Notes: generated by a model from the letters alone, not told the origin. Numbered from the stretch's first letter, positions 1 to 7,273 are shown. The stretch is DNA of 11,371 bases from Bacillota bacterium (GCA_012727835.1 JAAYGE010000060.1:1-11371); one strand, 5' to 3'. Program-made: numbers and translations.

Positions 1-63
1 CTGAAGAGAATGGGGCTCTCCAAAAGAGAGGCAATTTCTCTGGTTGACAAACTATGGGAATAA
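1..63 (+). CDS. C-terminal tail of a GntR-family (YtrA-type) transcriptional regulator, partial
   Basis: Frame 1 is open from the first base to a TAA at 61-63 and encodes 20 residues (LKRMGLSKREAISLVDKLWE). This matches the usual end of YtrA-type GntR regulators, where a short helix with a GLS-x-E-A-x-x-L core and a final aromatic-acidic stretch closes the effector domain. The tail sits 18 nt before the first membrane gene of an ABC operon, which is where YtrA-type repressors normally lie. The DNA-binding winged helix is outside the window. The likely role is repression of this operon, relieved by a cell-envelope ligand. The assignment rests on only 20 residues plus context. Confidence 0.6.
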   Translation: MKRMGLSKREAISLVDKLWE

Positions 64-81
64 CGAACGGGAGGTGTGAGC

Positions 82-810
82 ATGAGACAACATTTATCGG
101 TACTGATGCTGGCGGCTAGAAGCACTATTTACAAGGTGCTGGGGCTGTTTGTGCTCACAGCACTGGCCGAAAGTGCACTGTTCTGTTTAAACTTACAAAA
201 GACGCTGGCAGGAGAACCTCTGGGCCTAGAACAGTTGATAAGCGAAAGCCGTATTGCACTAGTATGCGGCGCCAGCTTTTTGCTACTCTGCGCACTGCTC
301 AGCCTTACGGGCTGTGAGATGGGTGGCAGCAAGCTGCGCTATACCCTGCAAAGGCTATCTGTGGGCGAAGAAACTATTGTCCTTTGGTGGGCGCTCTATA
401 ATGCCATCTGTTTCTTCCTCTTTTGGGCGCTCCATGTCGTCATTGTCCTGCTGCTAAGCCGCCTCTATGTGGTCCGGATGGATGCGGCATACGTGACCGA
501 TCAGACCATCCTCTTGGCCTTCTACCGAAACAACTGGCTGCACAGTTTGTTGCCACTGGCAGAAACCAGCCGATATGTGCGTAACATTAGTCTCGTGCTT
601 GGTCTTGGCATCAGTGCCGCCTGTTTCTCGTATCAGCAGAGGCGTGGCAAAAGAGAGACCGCCATAGTTGCGCTAGCAATGCTGGTCGTCACACAATTTT
701 CCCAACCCATGGGTAGTTATTCTAGAGACTGGTTGCTTACGTTTATTGCTCTCATTGTCTCGTTCTTCTTGGTACTAGGAATCTGGAAGGGGCGTGGCCT
801 GGATGCTTAA
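82..810 (+). CDS. ABC exporter membrane protein (six predicted membrane segments)
   Basis: This 242-residue hydrophobic protein has about six membrane segments, near residues 17-36, 58-77, 103-127, 168-184, 192-206 and 217-234. It has no signal peptide or soluble domain. A conserved-looking cytoplasmic stretch with YTLQRLSVGEE lies around residues 87-97, between segments 2 and 3. Position in the operon, before a second membrane protein and an ABC ATPase, makes it the likely ABC-2-like permease half of a GntR-controlled exporter; the substrate is unknown. I start it at ATG 82 rather than GTG 76, because GGGAGG at 69-74 lies 7 nt before the ATG but directly abuts the GTG. Its end overlaps the next gene by 8 nt, which suggests coupled translation. 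Confidence 0.75.
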   Translation: MRQHLSVLMLAARSTIYKVLGLFVLTALAESALFCLNLQKTLAGEPLGLEQLISESRIALVCGASFLLLCALLSLTGCEMGGSKLRYTLQRLSVGEETIVLWWALYNAICFFLFWALHVVIVLLLSRLYVVRMDAAYVTDQTILLAFYRNNWLHSLLPLAETSRYVRNISLVLGLGISAACFSYQQRRGKRETAIVALAMLVVTQFSQPMGSYSRDWLLTFIALIVSFFLVLGIWKGRGLDA

Positions 811-1318
811 GCATAAATTGACACACCACCTGCCACCGGGAGTAGATTTGGAGCGAGAACTGGCTTGGTTTGAAGGTGGCATATTCGTCAGCCTGCTCTA
901 TAGCCTGAGATTCCTAATTCGTTATGCCAATGAATATCAGTCCCTTTTCTTGTGGAACGGATCAGAGAAGGTGCTGAATACCAATGCAGTAATGCCGGAC
1001 TTTGTACAGATATTAGGAGGCAGCCTGAGCGGCTTTCTGGTACTGGCTCTCTGCATGGCAGCCACTGCCGCCTACCATTATAGCTATCACTTTCAGGGCA
1101 GCAAGAGCATTTACCTAATGAAGCGGCTGCCCAACCGCTGGGAATTGCCCCGTCGTTGCCTCACCTTGCCAGTACTAGGCATCATCACGTGCCTGTGCAT
1201 TGCTTTGCTTTTGCTGCTTATCTATTATGCAGTTTACATGCTGTTTACTCCGCGGGCCTGCCTAGCGCCACAGCAGTGGCACAAAATCTGGAGTGTCTTA
1301 AGGGGGGTAGGAAGATGA
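803..1318 (+). CDS. second ABC exporter membrane protein (three predicted membrane segments)
   Basis: This 171-residue protein has about three membrane segments, near residues 24-40, 69-90 and 120-148. A positively charged loop around 99-119 (GSKSIYLMKRLPNRWELPRR) lies between the second and third, as expected for a cytoplasmic loop that could touch the ATPase. Loops of this kind (YLMKRLPNRWE) recur in small membrane proteins of GntR-ABC operons in Bacillota, from memory of the family. ATG 803 is preferred to GTG 794 because the AAGGGG run at 787-792 is well spaced only for 803. Its TGA overlaps the ATG of the ATPase as ATGA at 1315-1318, so translation is very likely coupled. The specific transport function is inferred from context only. 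Confidence 0.7.
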   Translation: MLKHKLTHHLPPGVDLERELAWFEGGIFVSLLYSLRFLIRYANEYQSLFLWNGSEKVLNTNAVMPDFVQILGGSLSGFLVLALCMAATAAYHYSYHFQGSKSIYLMKRLPNRWELPRRCLTLPVLGIITCLCIALLLLLIYYAVYMLFTPRACLAPQQWHKIWSVLRGVGR

Positions 1319-2046
1319 TCGAGATAAGGAATGTAAGCAAAAACTTTGGTAGCAAGCGTGCTTTGGATAATATCAACCTGACTTTACCTCAAGGGCAGAT
1401 CGTTGGATTATTTGGTGAAAACGGCGCCGGTAAGACCACGCTGATGAAGTGCATCCTCGGTTTCCTGCGCTATACAGGCGAGATTACCCTTGACGGCGCG
1501 CCTATCTCGCGCAAGAACATCGCTCGGCTTTCCTTTGCTACCAATGAACATTCCTTCTTTCCTAATTTGGATGCAACGGCGCATAAGGAATTTTATCAGC
1601 AGCACTTCCCCAAGTTCAACGAAAAGCGCTTTGACGGTCTCATGGAGTTTTTTGAGCTCCCGAAACACAAGGCCTTGCGCCACTTTTCCACTGGGCAGAA
1701 GAATCAGTTTGAAGTCATCATGTCCCTCTGCCAAGGGGCCGACTATATCCTCATGGATGAACCCTTTGCCGGCAACGACGTGTTCAACCGAGAAGATTTC
1801 TATAAGGTGTTACTAGGAATTCTGGAGCCAACAGAGACCGCGTTATTGTCCACCCATCTGTTAGAAGAAGTGGAAAACTTTATCGGCCGGGCGGTTCTTA
1901 TCCGCAGAGGCAAGATAGTCGGTGATGTCGCTATGCTAGAACTGGAGGAATCGGGCAAGGGGCTTATGGACTATGTGAAGGACACCTATCACTACAGGGC
2001 TGACCGGGTGAGCAAGGCACTCTCCCAGTTAACTGGCGAGGAATAG
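1315..2046 (+). CDS. ABC transporter ATP-binding protein
   Basis: This 243-residue protein is a standard single ATPase domain that would energise the two membrane proteins before it. The Walker A motif is GENGAGKTT at residues 34-42. The signature motif is FSTGQ at 124-128, where LSGGQ is usual. Walker B is YILMDE at 144-149, and the H-loop histidine is residue 181 in STHLLEE. The Q-loop position reads FATN (74-77), so the usual glutamine appears to be Asn77. Such departures are tolerated in YtrB-like ATPases. The start at ATG 1315 is set by the A/G-rich site at 1301-1307, the ATGA overlap with the previous stop, and the MIEIRNVSK opening typical of the family. A longer reading from 1156 is in the wrong context and would run through the previous gene. 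The substrate is unknown. Confidence 0.95.
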   Translation: MIEIRNVSKNFGSKRALDNINLTLPQGQIVGLFGENGAGKTTLMKCILGFLRYTGEITLDGAPISRKNIARLSFATNEHSFFPNLDATAHKEFYQQHFPKFNEKRFDGLMEFFELPKHKALRHFSTGQKNQFEVIMSLCQGADYILMDEPFAGNDVFNREDFYKVLLGILEPTETALLSTHLLEEVENFIGRAVLIRRGKIVGDVAMLELEESGKGLMDYVKDTYHYRADRVSKALSQLTGEE

Positions 2047-2058
2047 GGGAGGATTGTC

Positions 2059-3441
2059 ATGCGCAAAAGTCTAGTACTCACACTGCTATTGCTCATTCTC
2101 GCCGTCGGCTCCTTCAGCTATATCCATGCTTCTGTAGACAGAAGCAAAGATGCCATTACCATCGATGAAACCGTCCTTTATGGCGATAAGGCCTTCGCTG
2201 AGGGCATTGTGATTAACCTAAGTACCCAGTGCAACAACCGGCTCTTCTGGGACACACGCTACACCGTTGGAGAAGAGCCGCAGATAACCACGGCCTTTAC
2301 CTTCTCGCAAACGCAGCTCGAACCAAAGCGAAGCAGACCCATCTTTAAAATCAGTCTTGATGGCATGTTCAGCAGTTGGGGGGCTGGCGGCAGCAATTTT
2401 GACTCGGGGGCAGAAAACTTCCCACTACCAGTGAGGGACGTGGCTGCGCGCACCAAGCCGGGCGAGAACCGCACAGAAATCGTATACGTTAAAGATTACT
2501 ATGAATTTTACCCTATCGCAGTGGACTTTGAATGGCCATCCGGATTCGCCGTCAACCAGGATACACTAAATCTTTTTGCCGACTTTTTCAAGATTCCCGT
2601 CGACCCCGAGCATCAGTTGGCGATAACCGTGGAAAAGAGCGCAGTCGGCAATGCCTACCAGATCAACGTCTCACCGGTTGAAGACGATCTATACTCCCAT
2701 GCCACCAGCGTTACCACTGACAGTCATACTTTCTTCATCTTTTCCTGTTACACAAACGACGGTCAGTTGCTAGACACCAGCCATATTCCCAGAGGCTATG
2801 GCATCTACCGCTTTCCACGGCATTCGGAAAGTGGCGTCCATGTTCTTACTGCCGATGAGTTACAGACTGCTTTCCCTATAGATGCCCAGCGCCAACGAGC
2901 CATCGCACTAAAGACTAGTAAGGATAAAAGCAAGCTTCTGCTGGTGACTGAGGAAGACGCGGCCTACATGCTAACAGTCATCGACGCTGTAACCATGGAA
3001 GAGCTGCAAAAACTTAGAATAATGGACGCGGATATAGAGCCTGATTCCTGGCATCCCAGTCTTGGAGATCTCCATGTCTATGATGGCTTCATTGTTGCTG
3101 TTATTGGCGATAACAGGTTTGCGTTACTTACGCTAAACGCGGCGGGCAATTATGAAGTTCAGTTCGAAGCAAGTTTTGACCAGGTTGAAGGGCTCGAGTA
3201 CATCTTCTCCTCCCAGTCAGCCATGGATTACAGCGGCGAAAAGCTGGTGGTTGCTGCCTTTCAACATGGCTATTTTCAGCCAAGAAACTACTGCAGTTTC
3301 TACCTCGCGGTCTATAACAATGCAGGTCTAGCATATGCGGGGCATTACCAACACAGTCTCGACAAGAGCCAGATACCTAATTACAACCTCATGTGTCGGC
3401 CGGTAGAAGGGGTTCCGCTGAGGGTGATTTGGCCGGATTAA
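2059..3441 (+). CDS. membrane-anchored or exported protein of unknown function, last gene of the ABC operon
   Basis: This 460-residue protein begins with two basic residues and a hydrophobic stretch (about residues 4-24), which reads as a signal peptide or signal anchor. There is no lipobox cysteine. The rest is hydrophilic and rich in beta-prone segments. From about residue 220 onward, short strands that end in an acidic turn repeat (for example around 290-310, 340-365 and 390-420), suggestive of a beta-propeller-like C-terminal half. I do not recognise a named domain. A strong GGGGAGGA site at 2047-2054 precedes ATG 2059, and only 12 nt separate it from the ATPase stop, so it belongs to the same transcript. 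An extracytoplasmic partner or sensor for the ABC complex is plausible but inferred from context. It closes the operon, with a hairpin downstream. Confidence 0.8.
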   Translation: MRKSLVLTLLLLILAVGSFSYIHASVDRSKDAITIDETVLYGDKAFAEGIVINLSTQCNNRLFWDTRYTVGEEPQITTAFTFSQTQLEPKRSRPIFKISLDGMFSSWGAGGSNFDSGAENFPLPVRDVAARTKPGENRTEIVYVKDYYEFYPIAVDFEWPSGFAVNQDTLNLFADFFKIPVDPEHQLAITVEKSAVGNAYQINVSPVEDDLYSHATSVTTDSHTFFIFSCYTNDGQLLDTSHIPRGYGIYRFPRHSESGVHVLTADELQTAFPIDAQRQRAIALKTSKDKSKLLLVTEEDAAYMLTVIDAVTMEELQKLRIMDADIEPDSWHPSLGDLHVYDGFIVAVIGDNRFALLTLNAAGNYEVQFEASFDQVEGLEYIFSSQSAMDYSGEKLVVAAFQHGYFQPRNYCSFYLAVYNNAGLAYAGHYQHSLDKSQIPNYNLMCRPVEGVPLRVIWPD

Positions 3442-3495
3442 ATGGTAGCTAACATATATCCAGAACGCATACCGCTTCCGTCACCAATAACGACA

Positions 3496-3529
3496 AGAGA
3501 CAGTAGGCGGTTTAACGCCTGCTGTCTCT
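3496..3529 (+). terminator. long hairpin after the ABC operon, atypical terminator
   Basis: A 14-bp stem pairs 3496-3509 with 3516-3529, with one T-G wobble and a 6-nt loop (GTTTAA). It lies 55 nt after the stop of the 460-residue gene. No T-run follows on the plus strand, so it may be a 3'-end stabilising hairpin or a processed end rather than a classical intrinsic terminator. A few Ts follow the stem on the opposite strand, but no minus-strand gene ends here. Confidence 0.5.
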
Positions 3530-3744
3530 CATAAATGGAAATGAGTATATGTCGCTCCAAAAGGGTGATCCCACACTTAAGACATTCGGTGGTTATATCT
3601 CTTGTACTCCAATCAGGCTTGCGTACCTTTCCAGCACGATGGGCCTACCTTATATGAACTCCCCTTTAGTCTGCGCGCCTTTTAAGCCACATTCCCGCCA
3701 TCAGCCAGTTTTTTCTGTCATTACCTGATTAAGCCCTGCTGTGC

Positions 3745-3774
3745 TTGCATACACCTGGACAAGTCACGTAAAAT
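3745..3774 (+). promoter_or_regulatory. candidate housekeeping promoter of the lipoprotein gene
   Basis: TTGCAT at 3745-3750 and TAAAAT at 3769-3774 resemble -35 and -10 elements separated by 18 nt. The -10 lies 26 nt before ATG 3801, leaving room for a short leader with the GAGGGGG ribosome binding site at 3784-3790. This is a pattern match only. Confidence 0.35.
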
Positions 3775-3800
3775 AGATGAGATGAGGGGGTATAAGCAAA

Positions 3801-4853
3801 ATGAAATTAATTAAAAATGTAGCATTGCTGCTCGTAGTAGCGCTACTTGCTACAACCTTTACGTCCTGCACTAATAAACGCGATGTCTTCGACTACAGTG
3901 CTGGTCTAACTGACGAAGGCTATTTCAAGAACATCAAGGCCTCCGACTATGTGACCTTACCCGATTACAGGGCTGCTTCTATCTCTCCTGAGGTTTTCAT
4001 AGCCTCAGAGGAAGCGCTAAATGAGCAGCTGGCCAACATTCTAGCCCGTTATACCACCTATGAGGAGATTACCGACAGAGCGGTGGCTGACGGCGATACG
4101 GTGAACATCGACTATGTGGGTAAGATTGACGGCGTTGCCTTCGACGGTGGCAGCACCAATGGTCAAGGCACCGACGTGACTATCGGTGTTACCCAGTATA
4201 TTGACGATTTTCTAGAGCAGCTTATCGGTCATAGGCCGGGAGAAACCTTCGATATCGAAGTCACCTTCCCCGATCCGTATACCAACAACCCCGATCTGAG
4301 CGGCAAGGACGCCGTATTCACCGTTACCATAAACCACATTCGGGGCGAAGCTATTGAAGCCGAGCTTACCGATGAGATAGCCTCCGAATACGGATTCGAT
4401 ACCAAGGAAGAACTGATTGCCGACATCGAGGAATGGATAATCAACCAACAGAAGTTAGACTTCTTTGAAGAGCTTATCGTCGATGTGGAGTGTGACGAAA
4501 TCCCAGAGGCGGTGCTTGACTATGTGAAGAATCTGGACATTGCCTATTTCACCGACTTCGCTAAGCTAAACAACATGGATGTGGATACCCTATTGGCGAC
4601 CTATATGGGCTACGATTCACTGGACGCCTATATCGATGCACAAGCCGACGCTTACAAAGACAAGGCAACTAAATACCTGATCGTGCAGGCGATCGCTGAA
4701 ACTGAAGGCTTGAGTGCCACCGATGACGATATCACCGCCGAGGGCTACACCGATTATATAGAGACCCACGGCAAGCCTTACCTGAAACTGATACTATTAC
4801 ACAGCAAAATAGTCCCCCATTTCGTTGCGGATAACGCCATAGTGGAAGGTTAA
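3801..4853 (+). CDS. trigger-factor-like FKBP-type peptidyl-prolyl isomerase lipoprotein
   Basis: This 350-residue protein has a lipoprotein signal peptide: Lys2 and Lys5, a hydrophobic core at about 7-18, then FTSC with the probable lipidated Cys23. The mature part would lie outside the membrane. Residues about 95-180 form an FKBP-type PPIase domain (opening GDTVNIDYVGKIDGVAFDGG at 98-117, then a VTF motif near 154-156). Residues about 185-340 resemble the trigger factor C-terminal chaperone domain, including the closing YLKLILLHSKIVPHFVADNA-like helix. The N-terminal ribosome-binding domain of true trigger factor is absent, replaced by the lipoprotein segment, so it is an extracytoplasmic folding factor and not cytosolic Tig. 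Whether isomerase activity is retained cannot be judged by eye. The gene is single, with its own promoter candidate and terminator, and is not obviously linked to its neighbours. Confidence 0.88.
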   Translation: MKLIKNVALLLVVALLATTFTSCTNKRDVFDYSAGLTDEGYFKNIKASDYVTLPDYRAASISPEVFIASEEALNEQLANILARYTTYEEITDRAVADGDTVNIDYVGKIDGVAFDGGSTNGQGTDVTIGVTQYIDDFLEQLIGHRPGETFDIEVTFPDPYTNNPDLSGKDAVFTVTINHIRGEAIEAELTDEIASEYGFDTKEELIADIEEWIINQQKLDFFEELIVDVECDEIPEAVLDYVKNLDIAYFTDFAKLNNMDVDTLLATYMGYDSLDAYIDAQADAYKDKATKYLIVQAIAETEGLSATDDDITAEGYTDYIETHGKPYLKLILLHSKIVPHFVADNAIVEG

Positions 4854-4867
4854 ATATCATCTTTCGT

Positions 4868-4897
4868 AAAACTGGACTCCTAAGGAGTCCAGTTTTT
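4868..4897 (+). terminator. intrinsic terminator of the lipoprotein gene
   Basis: A perfect 13-bp stem pairs 4868-4880 with 4884-4896 around a 3-nt TAA loop, followed by a T-run (4893-4897). It begins 15 nt after the lipoprotein stop. The A-run on its left side means it could also stop transcription from the minus strand. Confidence 0.9.
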
Positions 4898-4944
4898 GAT
4901 TTGCTGAAAGAACCGCCCTTTGCTTTTTCTCTCTAAGCACATAA

Positions 4945-4975
4945 AAGCGGCCTTCAGACACCGCCAAGGCCGCTT
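4945..4975 (-). terminator. minus-strand terminator after the broken HARE-HTH gene
   Basis: A perfect 10-bp stem pairs 4945-4954 with 4966-4975 across an 11-nt loop. Read on the minus strand the stem ends in CGCTTTTATG, giving a short U-tract. It is about 75 nt beyond the stop of the minus-strand gene, which places it as that gene's terminator. Confidence 0.7.
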
Positions 4976-5049
4976 ACATGCCGATTATCTTAATGCCAAA
5001 ATCCTAGCTTGCTGAGGGACTTCGTTGGCCTCATCACCATTCCTACTGG

Positions 5050-5902
5050 CTAATCTAGTTCGTTCACAACCCCGAGCTTATCCCGCATGTATTGCTGGAT
5101 ATTTTGCATGATCTGCTGGATATCTTCCCTCGAATTATCGTATCTACCTCGAAATTCTCTAGCCTGAAAATCGCTCTTCACATCCCGTAGAAATTCCTCG
5201 AAGTCTTTATTTATGCATAATTTATTGATCGTCTCCCAGTCAAGGACCTCCTTACTTCGCGCTGGAAAAAGGATTGTAGAACTATCTATATCAGAAAGTT
5301 CCAATTGAATTATCTATCCCAAATGAAGAAGCTAAGCGTCCGAGCTCGGAAAGAAGGTCGTCATCTTGTAAGATCTCTGCTGCTACAAGATAACCTTCGT
5401 GTGCCCAAGACGAGTTTGAGACAGCCTGAAAATATGCTTCCCTATAATTTGCTTTCGTCAAGCTCTTCTTTAGCTCGAAGGAAAATAGCCTGAAAAATAG
5501 TTTTTGTGTAAATTGATCGGCCTCTATTAAATGATAAATTAGACGACGCAAAATAGGTCAGGAGAGGATGAAGATCTCGTTCGTGAAACTTTGTCTTTTT
5601 TTCCTTCTGCATCACCTGCTCTTCCTCAATGTTTTCAAGAGCGTTAGGTCTAAGATCTCTTTCTTTAAGAAAAAAGCGGCAGGTCTCTGCCCTATCTTCA
5701 TGAATCGAGAAGATTCGGCTCTATATCGAACATCAACGTATAATTGAGCTGCCAAGGTCTGCCAAGGAGTCTTACCGCTTGTTTTAACTTTATCGACGAG
5801 TCCCTGCTCCTTACCTATTTGCCAAATTTCCTGATGGGTGAGGGGTTTTGCCGAATTCTTTAGTACATCATAGGCTAAATCAAGAAAGGTGTATGCAGCC
5901 AT
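5050..5902 (-). pseudogene. broken COG2958-type HARE-HTH domain protein
   Basis: Three frames together read as one COG2958-like protein. Piece 1 (ATG 5902, AGGGAG site upstream) carries the HARE-HTH winged helix: MAAYTFLDLAYDVLKNS, then PLTHQEIW and SGKTPWQTL. Near 5660-5669 a lost base in an A-rich run shifts the frame; reading on in the next frame gives LRPNALENIEEEQV, then FHERDLHPLLTYFASSN and IYTKTIFQ. At about 5488-5503 the text jumps directly to LFSFELKKSLTKANYREAY, QAVSNSSWAHEGYL; from memory of the family some 60 residues are missing and the frame changes again. At about 5313-5317 a third shift separates LASSFGI from IIQLELSDIDSSTILFPARS and LDWETIN. HARE-HTH proteins are associated with restriction-modification and DNA-modification contexts. 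The product is almost certainly non-functional as a whole; piece 1 could still be translated as an isolated 96-residue HTH. Confidence 0.88.
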
Positions 5903-6071
5903 AAAACATCGCTCCCTAAAAGTATCTTTCATGAAGTACATGCTATCACCCTATGGCTGTGAAAAACAATGTGGGTTAGTGCCAAATTTGAAAAGTTGCA
6001 TAATGTTACGCTACGCATGATACTGTCTGCTCACCTACCCACCAATAGGCCTCCTGATTGCTGTAGAACAA

Positions 6072-6108
6072 AAAGCGGTACTTGAAATTGGCTTCCGAAT
6101 ACCGCTTT
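6072..6108 (-). terminator. minus-strand terminator after the EVE-like/nuclease gene
   Basis: A 9-bp stem (AAAGCGGTA at 6072-6080 with TACCGCTTT at 6100-6108) is extended by three more pairs after one mismatch. On the minus strand the stem runs into TTTTTG. It lies 23 nt beyond the nuclease gene stop. The stem closely matches the one at 7274-7303. Confidence 0.75.
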
Positions 6109-6130
6109 ATTGAACATCGCTAAACTCTGG

Positions 6131-7147
6131 TTACGGTAACAGCAATGTAAAGGCCTCAATGGCACCCTTGATGCTTGAATCGTAACGGTGATGTTCTCGC
6201 ATATCGGCTAGATTGAGGTAAGCATATGGTCTAGCTGGCCAAGCCCCATTTTCTTTGAGGAAAATGTTATATCTGATGCCATCAGTTACCACCAACTTGT
6301 TACAGCTGTCATAACTCTCGGCATAAGCGCGCGCCTGATTGACGACATAGTGCAAACCAGTACGTGGAGCCTTTGTCTCAACCAGCATTGTGCATTTAAC
6401 CAAGTCCGATTTGCAGTTATTCTTGTTGTAAGGGCGATCGAAACAAGCGATATCTATACGCTTATGCTCGACTTTTAATCGCTGCTCGGACCAGCCTAGA
6501 GCCAGAAGCAGAGGGATAACTAAGAAAGTTCTTATCTCATGCTCAAGCACATCTTGGCCCTCTCTTTGATACCAATCAGCAAGCAAAGTAACCCGGTTGA
6601 TGGTAGTCGCCAGTTCATCGGCGGCACCAACACGGAAGCCATGATCAATTAGTGCTTTCCTGATGGTCTGCATATCTACTTCCGCAGGTGCTTCAGTTGG
6701 GATGGGGGCATTCTTAACGAGATGGCCAGTGGCAACCACCGATTTGGCAATCTTGTGAATATCGCTATCCCACACACGAGTAAAGGTCCCCCGCGGAAGG
6801 GTGCTCGGTAAGACGATCGGTCCGTTCGTCGGCAAGTACCATTGTACTCTACGCATATGCTGCAAATCCCAACCATCCACATCGGCAAAGACACCGACAC
6901 TGTCGTATTCATAATCGCCCATTTCTCCCACGGCGATCACTTCGGTCCTGCTCTTTTTCAACATTACAAGGTCACCAAACTCGGCCTCGACAGCAACTCT
7001 TTTTACCGCCGGGATATCCTGATATTCATCTGGGTTATGAGTATAGGGCCCTGGGTTACCAGGCCCGACCAGCAACACACCAAACTTTAAAAAGAGATCT
7101 GAGTAGTCCCTACCGCCGTCCCCACACGCAATCTGCCAGACGTTCAT
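6131..7147 (-). CDS. putative modification-dependent restriction endonuclease: EVE/PUA-like domain plus PD-(D/E)XK nuclease domain
   Basis: This 338-residue protein appears to have two domains. Residues 1-105 (opening NVWQIACGDGGRDYSDLF, then GDLVMLKK at 59-65, IAVGEMGDYEYD at 71-82 and GWDLQHMRRVQWY at 92-104) resemble EVE/PUA-superfamily domains, which bind modified bases. Residues about 200-300 match the nuclease domain of type I HsdR N-terminal-like proteins: Glu204 (EHEIR), Asp232 (RIDIACF), Glu257-Thr-Lys259 (VETKAPRTG), then Gln271 (VNQARAYAE) and VVTDGIRYNIF. The catalytic set D232, E257 and K259 is intact. No helicase or ATPase motif is present, so it would not translocate DNA. ATG 7147 follows GGAGG with 7-nt spacing. 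The gene is separated from both neighbours by terminators. Its likely job is cutting modified foreign DNA, by inference from domain architecture; specificity is unknown. Confidence 0.72.
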   Translation of the reverse strand: MNVWQIACGDGGRDYSDLFLKFGVLLVGPGNPGPYTHNPDEYQDIPAVKRVAVEAEFGDLVMLKKSRTEVIAVGEMGDYEYDSVGVFADVDGWDLQHMRRVQWYLPTNGPIVLPSTLPRGTFTRVWDSDIHKIAKSVVATGHLVKNAPIPTEAPAEVDMQTIRKALIDHGFRVGAADELATTINRVTLLADWYQREGQDVLEHEIRTFLVIPLLLALGWSEQRLKVEHKRIDIACFDRPYNKNNCKSDLVKCTMLVETKAPRTGLHYVVNQARAYAESYDSCNKLVVTDGIRYNIFLKENGAWPARPYAYLNLADMREHHRYDSSIKGAIEAFTLLLP

Positions 7148-7273
7148 TACGCCACCTCCGCACAGAACTATTCCATGACCTTCTTATTAGCCAGATAAAG
7201 GACGCATCCTGCTTCCCGCCATTAGGACTTAACAAAGTAAGAAAGCAGCCGCCTGTCGACGACTGCACTAAAA

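Larger units (their letters stand above)
3442..3800. other. intergenic region between the ABC operon and the lipoprotein gene
   Basis: This 359-nt stretch contains a long hairpin at 3496-3529 and a candidate promoter at 3745-3774. The short open stretches within it have no credible start plus ribosome binding site. One is a minus-strand stretch from about 3640 to 3438 that encodes a Cys-x-x-Cys pair. I see no convincing gene, riboswitch or RNA in the middle part (3530-3740). Confidence 0.6.

Noticed and set aside
76..81. GTG start for the first membrane protein, and GTG 794 for the second
   Set aside because: Both lie too close to the purine-rich ribosome binding site; ATG 82 and ATG 803 have normal spacing.
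1156..1314. An upstream extension of the ABC ATPase by 53 residues
   Set aside because: It overlaps the coding sequence of the membrane protein in another frame, has no ribosome binding site, and the family normally starts at MIEIRNVSK; ATG 1315 has a strong site.
3438..3640. A minus-strand open stretch of about 65 codons with a Cys-x-x-Cys pair
   Set aside because: There is no start codon with a ribosome binding site, it runs through a hairpin, and an open stretch of this length is not rare by chance.
5305..5493. A plus-strand open frame of 62 codons opposite the HARE-HTH pseudogene
   Set aside because: Antisense to recognisable family sequence and of low complexity; a shadow frame.
5291..5551. 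Three independent small hypothetical proteins (86, 84 and 109 residues) in 5050-5941
   Set aside because: The second opens with TTG and no proper site; together the pieces read as one COG2958-type protein with frameshifts, so they are annotated as one pseudogene.
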